DNA from: Polyrhizophydium stewartii
Taxonomy: Eukaryota > Chytridiomycota > Chytridiomycetes > Rhizophydiales
Assembly: GCA_027604665.1 (NCBI GenBank)
Contig: JADGIZ010000245.1
Location: 1 to 18,217, forward strand
Direction of reading: 5' to 3'
Length of the DNA: 18,217 nucleotides
Position 1 is the first letter of the stretch. Each line of letters starts with the position of its first letter. Position numbers and translations under genes: made by a program. The notes under the pieces were generated by a model that saw nothing but the letters and a program-made list of their open reading frames with translations, was not told the origin of the DNA and made no database searches. Below, piece by piece: positions 17,701-18,217 of this stretch.

Positions 17701-18217
17701 TCGGCGTCACCATTCTTCTTGTCCTTGTTGTTATTCGGCTGTGCAGTGGCTGCTTTCTTGTCGCTTTGCTTGTGTGTGAGTGCATCGGCATCCTTTTTGA
17801 CCTCCTCCCAAGTGAACGACGCGGCGGACATCTTGAGCGCGGTGCCGTCAGGCGAGTCGGCTGCAGGCCGCTGCAAGCTAGCCTCATTTGGATCAACCTC
17901 TTCTGCGAGCAAAAATTCAGATACACGCCTGATTGAGATGAACGAGCTCATGATAGTGCTTCGCGGCATAGTCAGCTTTCAAATGCTCATACTTGATTCC
18001 TTGACAGCCAAACTTACAAGAAAGAAAATCCAATCTCCGCAGCAGGTGCGGAGAGCGCACCAAACAGACCGAGCGCAGTGAAGATGTTGGTCGCCGTCAG
18101 CTCGTACTTGAGCGCAGCAAAGGCGATGATTGAGACTGGAGCAACAATGCGCTGCTGGAAGCTCAAGATCACTGGTGTGCGCCAATTCCAGATCGCACTG
18201 CATGTCAGCACGGATGA
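14707..18217 (-). CDS. ABCC/MRP-type ABC transporter, 5' end outside window
   Basis: The model is complement(join(14707..16007, 16083..16340, 16399..16612, 16684..17117, 17345..17958, 18018..18197 and further exons beyond 18217), about 999 residues visible. Order: end of the first membrane domain (KYELTATNIFTALGLF), first nucleotide-binding domain with Walker A GSVGSGKSS, YCAQEPWIMSGTIEENI, signature, Walker B IYLLDDP and His switch VLVTHQ; an acidic linker; six membrane helices; second ATPase domain with GRTGSGKST, LSMGQRQ, VLVMDEATASVD and SIAHRL. Asp replaces the catalytic Glu in the first Walker B, as is usual for ABCC proteins, so only the second site should hydrolyse ATP well. A Lys/Asn-rich insert of about 35 residues sits before the first Walker A. 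Such proteins export organic anions or conjugates. Introns are 75, 58, 71, 227 and 59 nt; the acceptor at 18198 is inferred. Confidence 0.92.
17147..17164. repeat. 18-bp direct repeat, copy 1
   Basis: The sequence ctgcggcacaataacgtg is identical to the copy 81 bp to the right. On the coding strand it reads CACGTTATTGTGCCGCAG, is preceded by a TTGAC branch-like site and ends in an acceptor-like CAG, here followed by CTGGGG. Confidence 0.95.
17228..17245. repeat. 18-bp direct repeat, copy 2
   Basis: This is the second identical copy of ctgcggcacaataacgtg. On the coding strand a CTGAC branch-like site precedes it and the terminal CAG is followed immediately by GTGCGC, so an acceptor abuts a donor at the 17228/17227 junction. 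Confidence 0.95.
18198..18217 (-). other. Likely 3' end of an intron running off the window
   Basis: The minus strand reads CTGACATGCAG just before the SAIWNWRTPV coding segment. The AG at 18198 gives a phase-consistent exon of 180 nt. The branch-like CTGAC is very close to the AG, so the exact acceptor is provisional. Confidence 0.4.

Overview
The window looks like nuclear DNA of a GC-rich fungus, most likely an early-diverging flagellated lineage such as a chytrid. Nearly every gene is interrupted by short introns, mostly 50-80 nt, with GTGNGN or GTAAGN donors and CTGAC-like branch sites. The proteins are eukaryotic housekeeping families, and a TTLL4-type tubulin glutamylase points to an organism that builds axonemes. 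No tRNA, rRNA, transposase gene or CRISPR array was recognised. All gene models were spliced by eye, using reading-frame continuity and family motifs.

Layout, left to right. 1-114 is a low-complexity G/C run, probably a contig-end artefact. An ATX1 copper chaperone (minus, 115-628) and a long disordered protein with a C19orf44/DUF4614-like C-terminus (plus, 736-3179) diverge from a spacer of about 107 bp. A small UQCC2/CBP6-like mitochondrial protein (minus, 3299-3766) and the nine-exon TTLL4-like gene (minus, 3925-8025) follow. The TTLL gene shares a 105-bp spacer with divergent TRM112 (plus, 8131-8755), whose first exon is only 5 nt. TRM112 ends 19 bp from the end of a large unrecognised coiled-coil protein gene (minus, 8775-11368), whose last intron is GC-AG. 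Next comes an unusual protein-kinase-like gene (minus, 11584-14172) with one unresolved frame change. The window closes with the 3' three quarters of an ABCC/MRP-type ABC transporter (minus, 14707 to beyond 18217).

The genes do not form one pathway. They are typical dispersed eukaryotic genes: copper delivery, respiratory-complex assembly, tubulin modification, activation of translation-related methyltransferases, membrane export, and two poorly characterised proteins. The most unusual structures are a composite intron splitting the LSGGQ signature of the transporter, which carries a duplicated 3'-splice-site module and an internal AG|GT junction, and the kinase-like gene with HGDPHLGN and FDLE motifs on an unrecognised N-terminal region.
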